A program made the translations under genes and the position numbers. From Syntrophorhabdaceae bacterium (lineage in GTDB: Bacteria > Desulfobacterota > Syntrophorhabdia > Syntrophorhabdales > Syntrophorhabdaceae), in NCBI GenBank assembly GCA_026415675.1, contig JAOAGQ010000015.1, positions 1 through 34,926 of the forward strand: DNA of 34,926 nucleotides, given 5' to 3'. Shown piece after piece: positions 23,235 through 31,207 of this stretch. Each line of letters starts with the position of its first letter. Position 1 is the first letter of the stretch. The notes under the pieces were generated by a model that was given only the letters and a program-made list of their open reading frames with translations, made no database searches and had not been told where the DNA came from.

Positions 23235-24737
23235 ATGGAGATATTAACAGGCCTCGCCACAGGTTTCCAAGCGGCTTTTACCCCTATGAACCTCCTCTAC
23301 TGCCTGATAGGGGTATTTATCGGAACACTGATAGGGGTCCTCCCAGGCTTAGGCCCCGCAGCAACGGTAGCCATGCTCATGCCCGCATCCTTTGTCCTGC
23401 CTCCGGTCTCCTCCCTTATCATGCTTGCAGGGATATACTACGGTGCCCAGTATGGAGGCTCAACGACCTCGATCCTCGTAAACCTTCCGGGGGAGGCCTC
23501 TTCTATTGTGACTACCCTTGATGGATACCAGATGGCCTTACAGGGTAGGGCAGGGGTTGCCCTTGCCACAGCGGCGATCGGTTCTTTCTTTGCAGGAACC
23601 TTTGCCACCGTTGTGATCGCCTTCTTCGCCCCTCCCCTTGCAAAGGTCGCCCTTAAGTTTGGTGCCCCCGAATATTTTTCCCTTATGGTACTGGGACTTA
23701 TTGCCTCCATAGTGCTTGCGAGGGGTTCTCTTTTAAAGGCAATAGGGATGATTATCCTCGGTTTACTCTTAGGCATTATTGGGACGGATGTAAATTCCGG
23801 TGTTCAGAGGTATACATTCGGTTTCAGGGAGTTGATGGACGGTATTGGTTTTGTCCCTGTGGCGATGGGGATGTTCGGCCTCGGGGAGATCATACTAAAC
23901 CTCGAGAGGGAAGGGGTGGCAAGACGGGTTATAAAGGAGATAAAAAACCTTATGCCCACAAGAGAGGACTGGAAAAGGATGGTTGCCCCTATTTTGAGGG
24001 GTACGGCCCTCGGCTCCTTCCTCGGCATCCTACCCGGTGGAGGGGCCCTTCTATCTTCTTTTGCCGCCTATTCCGTTGAAAAGAAGATGTCAAAACACGG
24101 GGATGAACTGGGTAGAGGGGCTATAGAAGGGGTAGCTGCCCCTGAATCGGCGAATAACGCAGGGGCCCAGACATCCTTCATACCCATGCTTACCCTCGGT
24201 ATCCCGACAAGTCCGGTAATGGCATTGATGATAGGGGCCATGGTGATCCAGGGGGTTCAGCCAGGCCCATCGGTGATGACGGAGCAACCTGCCCTCTTCT
24301 GGGGTGTCATTGTCTCTATGTGGATGGGCAATTTTTTTCTCCTTATCCTTAACCTCCCCATGATAGGACTATGGGTTAGGCTCTGTATGGTTCCCTACCA
24401 TCTTCTCTATCCGGCGATCCTCGTCTTCTGTGCGATCGGTGTCTTTACGTTGAGTAACAGCGAATTCGACGTATACCTTATGGCGATATTCGGTATACTC
24501 GGTTATATCTTTGCAAAACTCGATTGTGAGCCGGCCCCTATGCTCCTTGCCTTGATTTTAGGCCCAATGATGGAGGAGCACTTAAGGAGGGCCCTGGTGA
24601 TATCCCGGGGGGATCCCATGATCTTCCTTACAAGACCGATCAGTCTCGGTATACTGATCGTTGCAGCAATTGCCCTTGTAGTGGCGGTCTTACCGGCAAT
24701 AAGGATAAAAAGGGAAGAGGCGTTTAAAGGGGATTGA
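23235..24737 (+). CDS. tctA: Tripartite tricarboxylate transporter large permease subunit (TctA)
   Basis: The 500-residue channel-forming subunit with about 11-12 membrane helices. The N-terminal signature GTLIGVLPGLGPAATVAMLMP and the internal repeat LGILPGGGALLSSFAAYSVEKK are characteristic of TctA. Transport is a secondary, ion-gradient-driven import from the periplasm, with TctC delivering substrate. The start follows tctB by 3 bp with GGAGG at 7 bp. A perfect hairpin lies just after the stop, so this closes the operon. All three subunits are intact, which supports a working importer. Confidence 0.95.
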   Translation: MEILTGLATGFQAAFTPMNLLYCLIGVFIGTLIGVLPGLGPAATVAMLMPASFVLPPVSSLIMLAGIYYGAQYGGSTTSILVNLPGEASSIVTTLDGYQMALQGRAGVALATAAIGSFFAGTFATVVIAFFAPPLAKVALKFGAPEYFSLMVLGLIASIVLARGSLLKAIGMIILGLLLGIIGTDVNSGVQRYTFGFRELMDGIGFVPVAMGMFGLGEIILNLEREGVARRVIKEIKNLMPTREDWKRMVAPILRGTALGSFLGILPGGGALLSSFAAYSVEKKMSKHGDELGRGAIEGVAAPESANNAGAQTSFIPMLTLGIPTSPVMALMIGAMVIQGVQPGPSVMTEQPALFWGVIVSMWMGNFFLLILNLPMIGLWVRLCMVPYHLLYPAILVFCAIGVFTLSNSEFDVYLMAIFGILGYIFAKLDCEPAPMLLALILGPMMEEHLRRALVISRGDPMIFLTRPISLGILIVAAIALVVAVLPAIRIKREEAFKGD

Positions 24738-24742
24738 TGATC

Positions 24743-24775
24743 GTAAGAAGGGCCACCAGGGGTAGCCCTTCTTAC
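24743..24775. terminator. Perfect 11-bp hairpin between convergent operons
   Basis: GTAAGAAGGGC (24743-24753) pairs perfectly with GCCCTTCTTAC (24765-24775) around an 11-nt loop. It lies between tctA (plus) and the DUF35 gene (minus) and can end transcription from both sides, although a long T run is missing on either strand. Confidence 0.75.
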
Positions 24776-24786
24776 AGGATTTAGTT

Positions 24787-25200
24787 TTAAACTTTTACAA
24801 TCTCAAAGGAGAGTTGACCGTCGTCGTATTGAACAGGTCTTACCGAGACATCCATACCCACTTTTATATCTTCCGGTTTTAAATCGGAGGATAGACGGGC
24901 GAAGAGCTTCAGGTTATTCCCGAAATCGACAACCCCCATCGAATAAGGACAGTCCTTCTCAAAGCCGTAGGGAGCGTAATATGCGATGGTGAATGTCTCG
25001 AGACTACCTTTTTTTGGCATTTCAAACCAGTCCATGTCGCTGGAAAAACAGGCGGCGCAGTCTGCCCTTGGAGGGAAATATCTTGCCCCGCATTTCTTAC
25101 ATACCGTTCCCTCTACCTTTCCCTCACTGAGAAAATCCACAAATTTTCCAGTCTTTGTCATGCCTGTAAAGCTTTTTCTACCGAATTTTTCGAATCCCAT
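24787..25200 (-). CDS. Zn-ribbon/OB-fold protein (DUF35), thiolase partner
   Basis: A 137-residue DUF35 protein: N-terminal rubredoxin-like zinc ribbon with Cys34, Cys37, Cys48 and Cys51 (CKKCGARYFPPRADCAAC), then an OB fold from about 60 on. DUF35 proteins form complexes with thiolases and HMG-CoA synthase-like enzymes and are thought to help CoA-ester transfer. It begins 3 bp after the thiolase gene with a GGGAGG site and is clearly its partner. An independent regulatory role is not suggested by anything in the sequence. Confidence 0.9.
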   Translation of the reverse strand: MGFEKFGRKSFTGMTKTGKFVDFLSEGKVEGTVCKKCGARYFPPRADCAACFSSDMDWFEMPKKGSLETFTIAYYAPYGFEKDCPYSMGVVDFGNNLKLFARLSSDLKPEDIKVGMDVSVRPVQYDDGQLSFEIVKV

Positions 25201-25203
25201 TGT

Positions 25204-26385
25204 TTACCTCCCGAAAATTGTAACGTTACCGTATAGACCTACCCCGCCGACATTGTGAACAAGACCTATATCAGGTTCACCCGGTACCTGCATGGGTCCT
25301 GCCTCACCTCTTAGCTGCAGTACAATGGTTCTTATCTGGGAACCGCCTGTTGCGCCGATGGGATGTCCCTTGGATAAGAGTCCTCCATCGACATTCACAG
25401 GGATGGGACCTTCTTTATATGTGGCCTTTTCCCGGATCAACTGCTTCCCCTCTCCCATCGGGGCAAAACCGAGCCCTTCGTACGCCATGATCTCGGCGAT
25501 GGTAAAGCAGTCATGGACTTCTGCCACCTTTATATCCTTCGGTGTTACCCCTGCCATTTTGTACGCCTGCTCAGCGGCTTTATAGCCCACGCTGAGACCT
25601 TTTGAAAAATCAGGCCTTGAAGCCATATTTACGGCCTCTGAAGCAGCGCCAATACCGAGGATCCACACAGGTTTCTTCGAGAATATCTTTGCCTTCTCAG
25701 CATTTGCGAGTATCACACAGGAGCTACCATCCGCATTGGCACATGCATCGCCTACCCTTAAAGGCCAGGCAACGAGTCCTGCCATTCTTGCATCGGGGTT
25801 TTTGGGGTCGAAATCCTCCGGTTTCACCCCTTTACGGTATACGGCCCTCTCGTTGATCTGCCCGTACGTAGCAGATTTTAGGCGTACATTCATCAGGTCT
25901 TCATGGGTCAGGCCATTCTTTGCCATATACGCCTGGGCGTAAAGGGCATAATAGGCAGGCATCATGGTACCGAAGGGGGCCTCCCACTGGATGTCCGCCC
26001 CTCTACCCATCCTTTCCTGGGACTCGGCGGAGGTGATCTCAGACATCTTCTGGAAGCCGAGAACGACGACCACATCGTGGAGGCCTGACTTTATCATGCT
26101 GTAGGCTACTTTTACTCCTGTACTACTTGAGGAACAGACGGTCTCGATGTAGAAGGTGGGCTGTGGTATGAGACCCAAGTATTCGGCGAGCACACCGGCA
26201 GGGGACCTCTGTTTGTCATACTCAGGGGCCGAGCAGAATACGGATGCATCCACATCTTTGGTGGTAATCCCGGCATCCTGCATAGCCTCCCTGAATGCTT
26301 CAAAGGCCAGTTCCCTTATAGAGCCTTCATAGCCCCTGACAAAATAGCTCTGGCCAACTCCAATTACGGCAACATCTTTTGGCAT
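25204..26385 (-). CDS. Thiolase (SCP-x/acetyl-CoA acetyltransferase-like)
   Basis: A 393-residue thiolase-fold protein. The nucleophile is Cys84 (ETVCSSSSTG), with His291 (EVHDCFT) and His341 (KGHPIGATG) as further active-site residues. Position His377 (HNVGG) occupies the place where degradative thiolases carry a second Cys, as in the SCP-x-like group that pairs with DUF35 proteins. Two ATGs are in frame; the one at 26385 is preferred because GAGGAGGG abuts the first ATG (26391) and is properly spaced only from the second. It probably cleaves or forms a 3-oxoacyl-CoA; the substrate is unknown. It shares a transcript with mltG and ruvX. Confidence 0.9.
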   Translation of the reverse strand: MPKDVAVIGVGQSYFVRGYEGSIRELAFEAFREAMQDAGITTKDVDASVFCSAPEYDKQRSPAGVLAEYLGLIPQPTFYIETVCSSSSTGVKVAYSMIKSGLHDVVVVLGFQKMSEITSAESQERMGRGADIQWEAPFGTMMPAYYALYAQAYMAKNGLTHEDLMNVRLKSATYGQINERAVYRKGVKPEDFDPKNPDARMAGLVAWPLRVGDACANADGSSCVILANAEKAKIFSKKPVWILGIGAASEAVNMASRPDFSKGLSVGYKAAEQAYKMAGVTPKDIKVAEVHDCFTIAEIMAYEGLGFAPMGEGKQLIREKATYKEGPIPVNVDGGLLSKGHPIGATGGSQIRTIVLQLRGEAGPMQVPGEPDIGLVHNVGGVGLYGNVTIFGR

Positions 26386-26397
26386 AAACATCCCTCC

Positions 26398-27399
26398 TCA
26401 CTGTTTTTTTGTATTCCTTCTCTGATAGACGGTTACAAAACGTCTATGTGACGCTATATCCCGCGAAAAGATATGGGTACCATCGTTTTTTGAAACAAAG
26501 TACAGGAAATCCACATTCCCCGGATTGAGTGCTGCGAGTATCGAGTTTTTATCAGGATTGCATATGGGACCCTTTGGAAGCCCTTTGAAGGTATATGTGT
26601 TATAAGGGGTGGGGGAGGTGAGGTCCGTCTTTGTTATAGGTCTACTGAAACCCCCTGTTCCATATATTACCGTAGGGTCTGCATCAAGGGGCATATTTTT
26701 TTTAAGCCTATTATGGAATACCGCGGAAATGATAGGCTTCTCCTCTTTGATTTTCGCCTCCTTTTCTATTATGGAGGCAAGGGTCAGCACCTTGTGTATA
26801 TCCATGTTTAGTGTGTTGAGCCTCTCCTGCACCTCTTTCTTTTCAAAGAATTTGAATGTTCTCTGAACGATTTTTTCGATAAATTTCTCTATCTCTATCT
26901 CCTTACTGTAATGATACGTATCGGGGGCAAGGTAACCCTCAAGGGAGTCCCCTTTTATACCGAGTCTTTCCATAAACCCTTTATCCGTTGCGAGGGATAA
27001 AAAATCTTCTCTTTTCATAATGTTTGCCTTTTCCATCGTCTCGGCGACGTTATAGATATTATGGCCCTCGACAATCCTCAAAACGTATATGTTTCTCTCC
27101 CCTTTTATCATTTTCTTTATGATGTCCATGGTGGACATGTTCTTTTTGAATGTGTACTCCCCTGCTATTAACTTCCCCCCCTTTATATACGCAAAGAGGC
27201 CGAAGAGGGTGGAGGAGAAGATAAGACCCTCTTTCTTTAAAAGTCTTCCTATGCCGTTCAATGTCATACCGTTTTTAATGACAACCTGCACAGGTTCATC
27301 CTCTGCCCCCCTTGGTATATAGGCAGATATAATAAGTAGTGTGATAAAAAAGAGAGAAAAGGCAGAGATTATATAAATCCTATAGGCTTTTCTGTGCAT
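26398..27399 (-). CDS. mltG: Endolytic murein transglycosylase MltG
   Basis: An inner-membrane lytic transglycosylase that cuts nascent glycan strands. The 333-residue product has one N-terminal membrane anchor (about 8-27), then LysM-like and YceG domains. Conserved motifs include LEGYLAPDTYHY (153-164), LASIIEKEA (207-215, with Glu212 the likely catalytic acid), DADPTVIYG (239-247) and SPTPYNTYTFKGLPKGPI (262-279). In the first motif Ala158 replaces the usual Phe. TTG 27402 directly precedes ATG 27399; AAGGA is well spaced for the ATG. The gene overlaps the end of ruvX, a pairing seen in many bacteria. Confidence 0.93.
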   Translation of the reverse strand: MHRKAYRIYIISAFSLFFITLLIISAYIPRGAEDEPVQVVIKNGMTLNGIGRLLKKEGLIFSSTLFGLFAYIKGGKLIAGEYTFKKNMSTMDIIKKMIKGERNIYVLRIVEGHNIYNVAETMEKANIMKREDFLSLATDKGFMERLGIKGDSLEGYLAPDTYHYSKEIEIEKFIEKIVQRTFKFFEKKEVQERLNTLNMDIHKVLTLASIIEKEAKIKEEKPIISAVFHNRLKKNMPLDADPTVIYGTGGFSRPITKTDLTSPTPYNTYTFKGLPKGPICNPDKNSILAALNPGNVDFLYFVSKNDGTHIFSRDIASHRRFVTVYQRRNTKKQ

Positions 27400-27796
27400 C
27401 AAGGTATCCTTGAAGTATGATCTGGGCGGCCATCACATCGAGGTAGGGTTTTCTGTCTTTGTGTTTTATGTGGGCTAACTCAAAGATACGGTGGGCCTCG
27501 TTTGTACTGAAGCGCTCATCCCATAATACAATAGGGATGGAGATATATGCCTTTAATTCTTCAGAGAATGCTATGATCTCTTTCGCCTTTTTTCCAATAG
27601 CCCCATTTAAATCTTTTGGGAGACCGATAATCACGATTTTAGCATCGTATTCATTGATCAGATTCTTGATCGAGGAGATATCCTTCCTTTTTTCCGTTCT
27701 TTTATAGACCTTAACGCCCTGGGCAATGGTCCCCGTCGGGTCAGAGACAGAAATGCCTATTTTCTTTTCACCCACGTCAAGACATAGTACACGCAT
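27380..27796 (-). CDS. ruvX: Holliday junction resolvase-like YqgF/RuvX
   Basis: A 138-residue RNase H-fold protein of the YqgF family, involved in 16S rRNA 5' processing and implicated in recombination. The opening LCLDVGEKKIGISVSDP, the central VIIGLPKDLNGAIGKKA and the VLWDERFST motif are diagnostic; Asp7, Glu in DERFS and Asp119 form the usual acidic site. It is the first gene of a minus-strand unit (ruvX-mltG-thiolase-DUF35) with a strong promoter 15 bp upstream of the start. No clear ribosome site precedes the ATG. Confidence 0.93.
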   Translation of the reverse strand: MRVLCLDVGEKKIGISVSDPTGTIAQGVKVYKRTEKRKDISSIKNLINEYDAKIVIIGLPKDLNGAIGKKAKEIIAFSEELKAYISIPIVLWDERFSTNEAHRIFELAHIKHKDRKPYLDVMAAQIILQGYLDAQKSL

Positions 27797-27810
27797 CTGT
27801 ATATCGTTGT

Positions 27811-27839
27811 ATTATAGGTGGTTTTTATTGTATATGCAA
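27811..27839 (-). promoter_or_regulatory. Strong promoter for ruvX-mltG-thiolase-DUF35
   Basis: On the minus strand TTGCAT (plus 27834-27839) and a perfect TATAAT (plus 27811-27816) are 17 bp apart. The predicted transcript starts only about 8-10 bases before the ruvX ATG, so the leader is very short. Confidence 0.6.
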
Positions 27840-27860
27840 GTGTAAAAGTATAAGCATGTG

Positions 27861-27887
27861 AAAAAAAAGACAAAGTGGTTTTTTTGT
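27861..27887 (-). terminator. Possible weak terminator after livF
   Basis: On the minus strand a 5-bp stem ACAAA/TTTGT (plus 27883-27887 and 27870-27874) is followed by a run of eight T (plus 27861-27868). The stem is weak, but it sits just after the livF stop and before the ruvX promoter. Confidence 0.35.
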
Positions 27888-27890
27888 ACA

Positions 27891-28580
27891 CTACACCATG
27901 AGGTATCTTCTCTTTATCTCTTCATTTTCATCGAGTTCAGCCCGGGTGCCTTCAAATTTTATCCTTCCGTTATCTATCACATAGGCCCTTGAAACGAGCT
28001 TCATGGCGGATTTTATGTTCTGCTCGGAGAGGAGTATGCTGATCCCTGCCTCTTTCAACTTTAGGATCTGTTCCTCCAGATCCTTCACGATCAGGGGGGC
28101 AAGACCTTCTGTTGGTTCGTCGAGGAGGAGAAGTTCAGGGCTTCCCATGAGTGCCCTTGCGATCGTGAGCATCTGCTGTTCTCCTCCGCTTAAAAATCCT
28201 GCCTTTCTATTTTTTATCTCATAAAGGGCAGGGAAGAGGCTGTAGACCCTTTCCTTATTCCATGTTTCCTCTCTCCTGTAAACGATCTCAAGGTTGTCAT
28301 CGACGGTGAGGTCAGCAAACACCCTCCTGTCATCGGGGACATAACCTATGCCCTTTCTAAAGAGGATATAGGGTTTTTTTCCAGTTATGACTTCACCTTT
28401 GAAGATGATCTCCCCTTTCTTCGGCGGGGTAAGACCCATAATGCTTCTCATGGTTGTGCTTTTCCCTGCGCCGTTTCTACCGAGAAGCCCTACGATTTCC
28501 CCCTTCTCCACCCTGATAGAGACATCAAAGAGGATGTGGCTCAACCCGTAGTATGTGTCAATACCGTTTACACTGAGCAT
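27891..28580 (-). CDS. livF: Branched-chain amino acid-type ABC transporter ATPase LivF
   Basis: A 229-residue cytoplasmic ATPase. Walker A GRNGAGKS (34-41), signature LSGGEQQ (130-136), Walker B LLLLDEP (150-156) and the switch-like SEQN motif, in place of the usual His, mark the LivF branch. It pairs with LivG as a heterodimer under the LivH/LivM permeases. The start ATG lies inside the end of livG with GGAGGGG upstream. It is last in the operon. In the HAAT family such systems import branched-chain amino acids, but also amides, urea and aromatic acids. Confidence 0.93.
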   Translation of the reverse strand: MLSVNGIDTYYGLSHILFDVSIRVEKGEIVGLLGRNGAGKSTTMRSIMGLTPPKKGEIIFKGEVITGKKPYILFRKGIGYVPDDRRVFADLTVDDNLEIVYRREETWNKERVYSLFPALYEIKNRKAGFLSGGEQQMLTIARALMGSPELLLLDEPTEGLAPLIVKDLEEQILKLKEAGISILLSEQNIKSAMKLVSRAYVIDNGRIKFEGTRAELDENEEIKRRYLMV

Positions 28581-29317
28581 TCATCCCCTCCGCCTAAGTA
28601 TGCATCCTGAACGGCCTTATTGCATCTTACCTCTTCGCAACTACCCTGAATAATCGTTGAACCCCTGACCATAACCATGATCCTGTTTGCAATGCCGAAG
28701 ACGATCTCCATATCGTGTTCGCAGAAGAGTATGGTAAGACCCATTTTTTCCGAGAGATGCTTGATTAACTCTATACAACGGCTGGTCTCCTCAGGAGACA
28801 TCCCTGCTGTAGGTTCATCAAAGATGAGAAACTCTGGCTTTCCTCCCAGGGCAATGGCTATCTCGAGCACCTTCTGATCCCCATGGGAGAGAAGGGCACT
28901 TATACGGTTTCTTTTATCGATGAGGCCTACCCTTTCCAGTATCTCCTCCGTCTCCTCTATCGCAAATTTTTTGGAAGGGGAGAAAAGATTCCAGGTCTTG
29001 CCTTCCCTCGACAGAATGGCGATCTGCACATTCTCGAATACGCTTAGTCTTGGAAAGAGGTTGACCACCTGAAAAGAACGGGAGATCCTTTTTTTGAATA
29101 TCTCGTGGGGAGGAAGACCTGTTATGTCCTCTCCTTTAAAATAAACTTTCCCGTTATCGGGTTTTAAAACCCCGGTTATGAGGTTAAAAAGGGTTGTCTT
29201 TCCAGCGCCGTTTGGTCCTATGACGGCGACTATCTCCCCTTTCTCCACGTGGAGATTCGCATTATTTACCGCCTTGAAGCCCTCAAAGGATTTGCTTAAG
29301 GATTCTACCCTTAACAA
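28568..29317 (-). CDS. livG: Branched-chain amino acid-type ABC transporter ATPase LivG
   Basis: A 249-residue ATPase with Walker A GPNGAGKT (34-41), the LivG-typical signature LSHGDQK (143-149), Walker B FLIFDEP (163-169) and switch His in CEHDME. The ORF begins with TTG at 29317 (codons TTG TTA AGG), with GGGGGT upstream; no ATG or GTG lies close enough to keep the first strand of the fold. Overlaps livF by 13 bp and follows livM by 5 bp, so translation is coupled. Together with livF it powers the importer. Confidence 0.93.
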   Translation of the reverse strand: MLRVESLSKSFEGFKAVNNANLHVEKGEIVAVIGPNGAGKTTLFNLITGVLKPDNGKVYFKGEDITGLPPHEIFKKRISRSFQVVNLFPRLSVFENVQIAILSREGKTWNLFSPSKKFAIEETEEILERVGLIDKRNRISALLSHGDQKVLEIAIALGGKPEFLIFDEPTAGMSPEETSRCIELIKHLSEKMGLTILFCEHDMEIVFGIANRIMVMVRGSTIIQGSCEEVRCNKAVQDAYLGGGDECSV

Positions 29318-29322
29318 TCGAC

Positions 29323-30279
29323 CTACCCCCTATCGACGGACACTTCTGTACCTTTTTTAAATTTTTGTTCTATATATCCGAGAATGCCGTTCGGTAGAAA
29401 AAATATAACAAGGGTAAAGAGTATACCGAGGATTAAGGCCCAGTAGACCGTAAAAGAACTGACGAATGTTCTAAGGGCCACCAGCGCTGCCGCGCCGAGC
29501 ATCGGTCCAAAAAAGGTGAACCACCCCCCAAGGAGACACATGATCACAATCTCCATAGAAAGGGTCCAGAACAGCATGTCGGGAAATACCGTGTTATCCA
29601 CTACGACAAAAAGGGTTCCCGCAACCCCGGCAAAAAAACTCGCGATAACAAGGGTCATCAACTGATGACGCTTCACGTTTACCCCGATGATTCCGCTTCT
29701 TAGGGGGTTATCCCTGATGCCCTGCAAGACACTTCCAAAGGGGGACTTCAATATCCTGTACAAGACAAACATGGATAGACCTGTAATAAAGAGGGTGAAA
29801 TAGTAGGCGCCATTGGCGGAGGATAGTATCTCCGGCAGAGGGATGCCGTGTATCCCATCATCCCCGCCGGTAAAAGAATACCATCTATAAACGATCACCC
29901 ACACAAGGGAACCCAAGGAGACCTGGAGCATCCCGAAATATAGCTTGGAAAGCCGGATGCTTATGATACCCATGATAAGACCGATTATGGCGGAGACAAT
30001 AGGTCCTGCCGCAAAAGCGATCCAGGGGGATAGACTGCTCTTTGTGATTATAAGGGCCGCTGCATAGGCCCCTGCACCGTAAAAAACCGCATGGTGGAAT
30101 TGGTATATCCCTCCAAAACCGAGGGCGATATTACAACTCGAGGCGAGGAGCCCCGTGAGCAAGATGATCGATGTCATATAAATATAGAATCTCGGAAATA
30201 TAAAGGGAAGGATAAAAAGAAAAAGGATGATTATGACCCCTGTAAGTAAACCCTTTCTCCCTAAAAGATTTCCTTTCAT
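29323..30279 (-). CDS. livM: Branched-chain amino acid-type ABC transporter permease LivM
   Basis: A 318-residue inner-membrane permease with about nine hydrophobic helices. The segment NIALGFGGIYQFHHAVFYGAG follows the LivM pattern (usually G-Y-x-G-x-x-S-x-G-H-A-A-F-x-G-x-G), here with unusual Phe-His-His in place of Ser-Leu-Gly-His-like residues. The EAA-like cytoplasmic loop SPFGSVLQGIRDNPLRSGIIG contacts the ATPases. Length is normal. ATG 30279 is preceded by a GGGAT/GGAG site. It is co-transcribed with livH, 18 bp upstream. Confidence 0.92.
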   Translation of the reverse strand: MKGNLLGRKGLLTGVIIILFLFILPFIFPRFYIYMTSIILLTGLLASSCNIALGFGGIYQFHHAVFYGAGAYAAALIITKSSLSPWIAFAAGPIVSAIIGLIMGIISIRLSKLYFGMLQVSLGSLVWVIVYRWYSFTGGDDGIHGIPLPEILSSANGAYYFTLFITGLSMFVLYRILKSPFGSVLQGIRDNPLRSGIIGVNVKRHQLMTLVIASFFAGVAGTLFVVVDNTVFPDMLFWTLSMEIVIMCLLGGWFTFFGPMLGAAALVALRTFVSSFTVYWALILGILFTLVIFFLPNGILGYIEQKFKKGTEVSVDRG

Positions 30280-30297
30280 TCTATCCCATCTCCATAT

Positions 30298-31197
30298 TTA
30301 CCAGGTGGATTTAAGTAAACCCGTAGGCTTAATAAGTAAAACAACCACCACAGCCAGATAGGGGATAACTATACCAAACTTGGGCCAAAGTAGTATGCCG
30401 AGGGATTGAGACAGCCCGAAGATAAGGGCCCCGAGCAAGGCCCCCCAGATATTACCTAAGCCGCCAATTATCACTATAAGGAATGCCTCTATGATCAATG
30501 TATGGTCCATACCCAGGGTTACGCTAACCGTTGGGGCTACGAGGACACCACCGAGTCCGGCGAGAAGGCAACCGATCACAAAGACCGTAGCAAAGACCCA
30601 GCTAACATTTATACCAACGGCACCCACCATCTCCCTATCTACGGCGGCCGCCCTCGAAATTTTTCCAATCTTTGTCTTATTGACAATGAACCAGAGGATG
30701 AGGGCAACAACGGGTCCTACACAAAGAAGGAAAAGGTTGTATAGGGGGAATGGTATGCCCCCAAAAAGGGGTACAAAACCTTGAAACGCCCCTGGAACGG
30801 GGACCGATTTATATTCCACACCCCATATGAGTTTGACCAGGTCTCCGAAGACAAGGGAGAAGGCGAAGGTAAGTAGAAGGAGCATAAGATGTTCTCTCTC
30901 GTATAAGAACTGAAATACCCCTCTCTCCACCACAAAGCTTATAAGGGCGATCACAAAGGGTGTTATGAGGAGGGCCCACCAATAGCTTGAAGGCCCTCCC
31001 CCGAATAACTTGGCGATGGAGTATGATACGAATGCCCCTATCATATATAGAGAACCGTGGGCTACATTTGGTATCCTCAAGACCCCGAGAATCAAACTCA
31101 AACCCGATGCCACAATAAACAGGATCGTTGTCCTACTTAAACCCACGAGGACCTGGGACAAAAACTGAGGGGGCAGAACGGAATATACGATATCCAA
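30298..31197 (-). CDS. livH: Branched-chain amino acid-type ABC transporter permease LivH
   Basis: A 299-residue permease with eight or so hydrophobic helices. The N-terminal GLSLILGVLRIPNVAHGSLYMIGA is the LivH signature, and GKISRAAAVDREMVGAVGINV is the ATPase-contacting loop. The start codon is TTG at 31197 with AAGGGG six bases upstream. It forms the heterodimeric channel with LivM. The gene lies 10 bp after the binding protein gene in the same operon. Confidence 0.92.
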   Translation of the reverse strand: MDIVYSVLPPQFLSQVLVGLSRTTILFIVASGLSLILGVLRIPNVAHGSLYMIGAFVSYSIAKLFGGGPSSYWWALLITPFVIALISFVVERGVFQFLYEREHLMLLLLTFAFSLVFGDLVKLIWGVEYKSVPVPGAFQGFVPLFGGIPFPLYNLFLLCVGPVVALILWFIVNKTKIGKISRAAAVDREMVGAVGINVSWVFATVFVIGCLLAGLGGVLVAPTVSVTLGMDHTLIIEAFLIVIIGGLGNIWGALLGALIFGLSQSLGILLWPKFGIVIPYLAVVVVLLIKPTGLLKSTW

Positions 31198-31207
31198 AAT
31201 ATACCCC

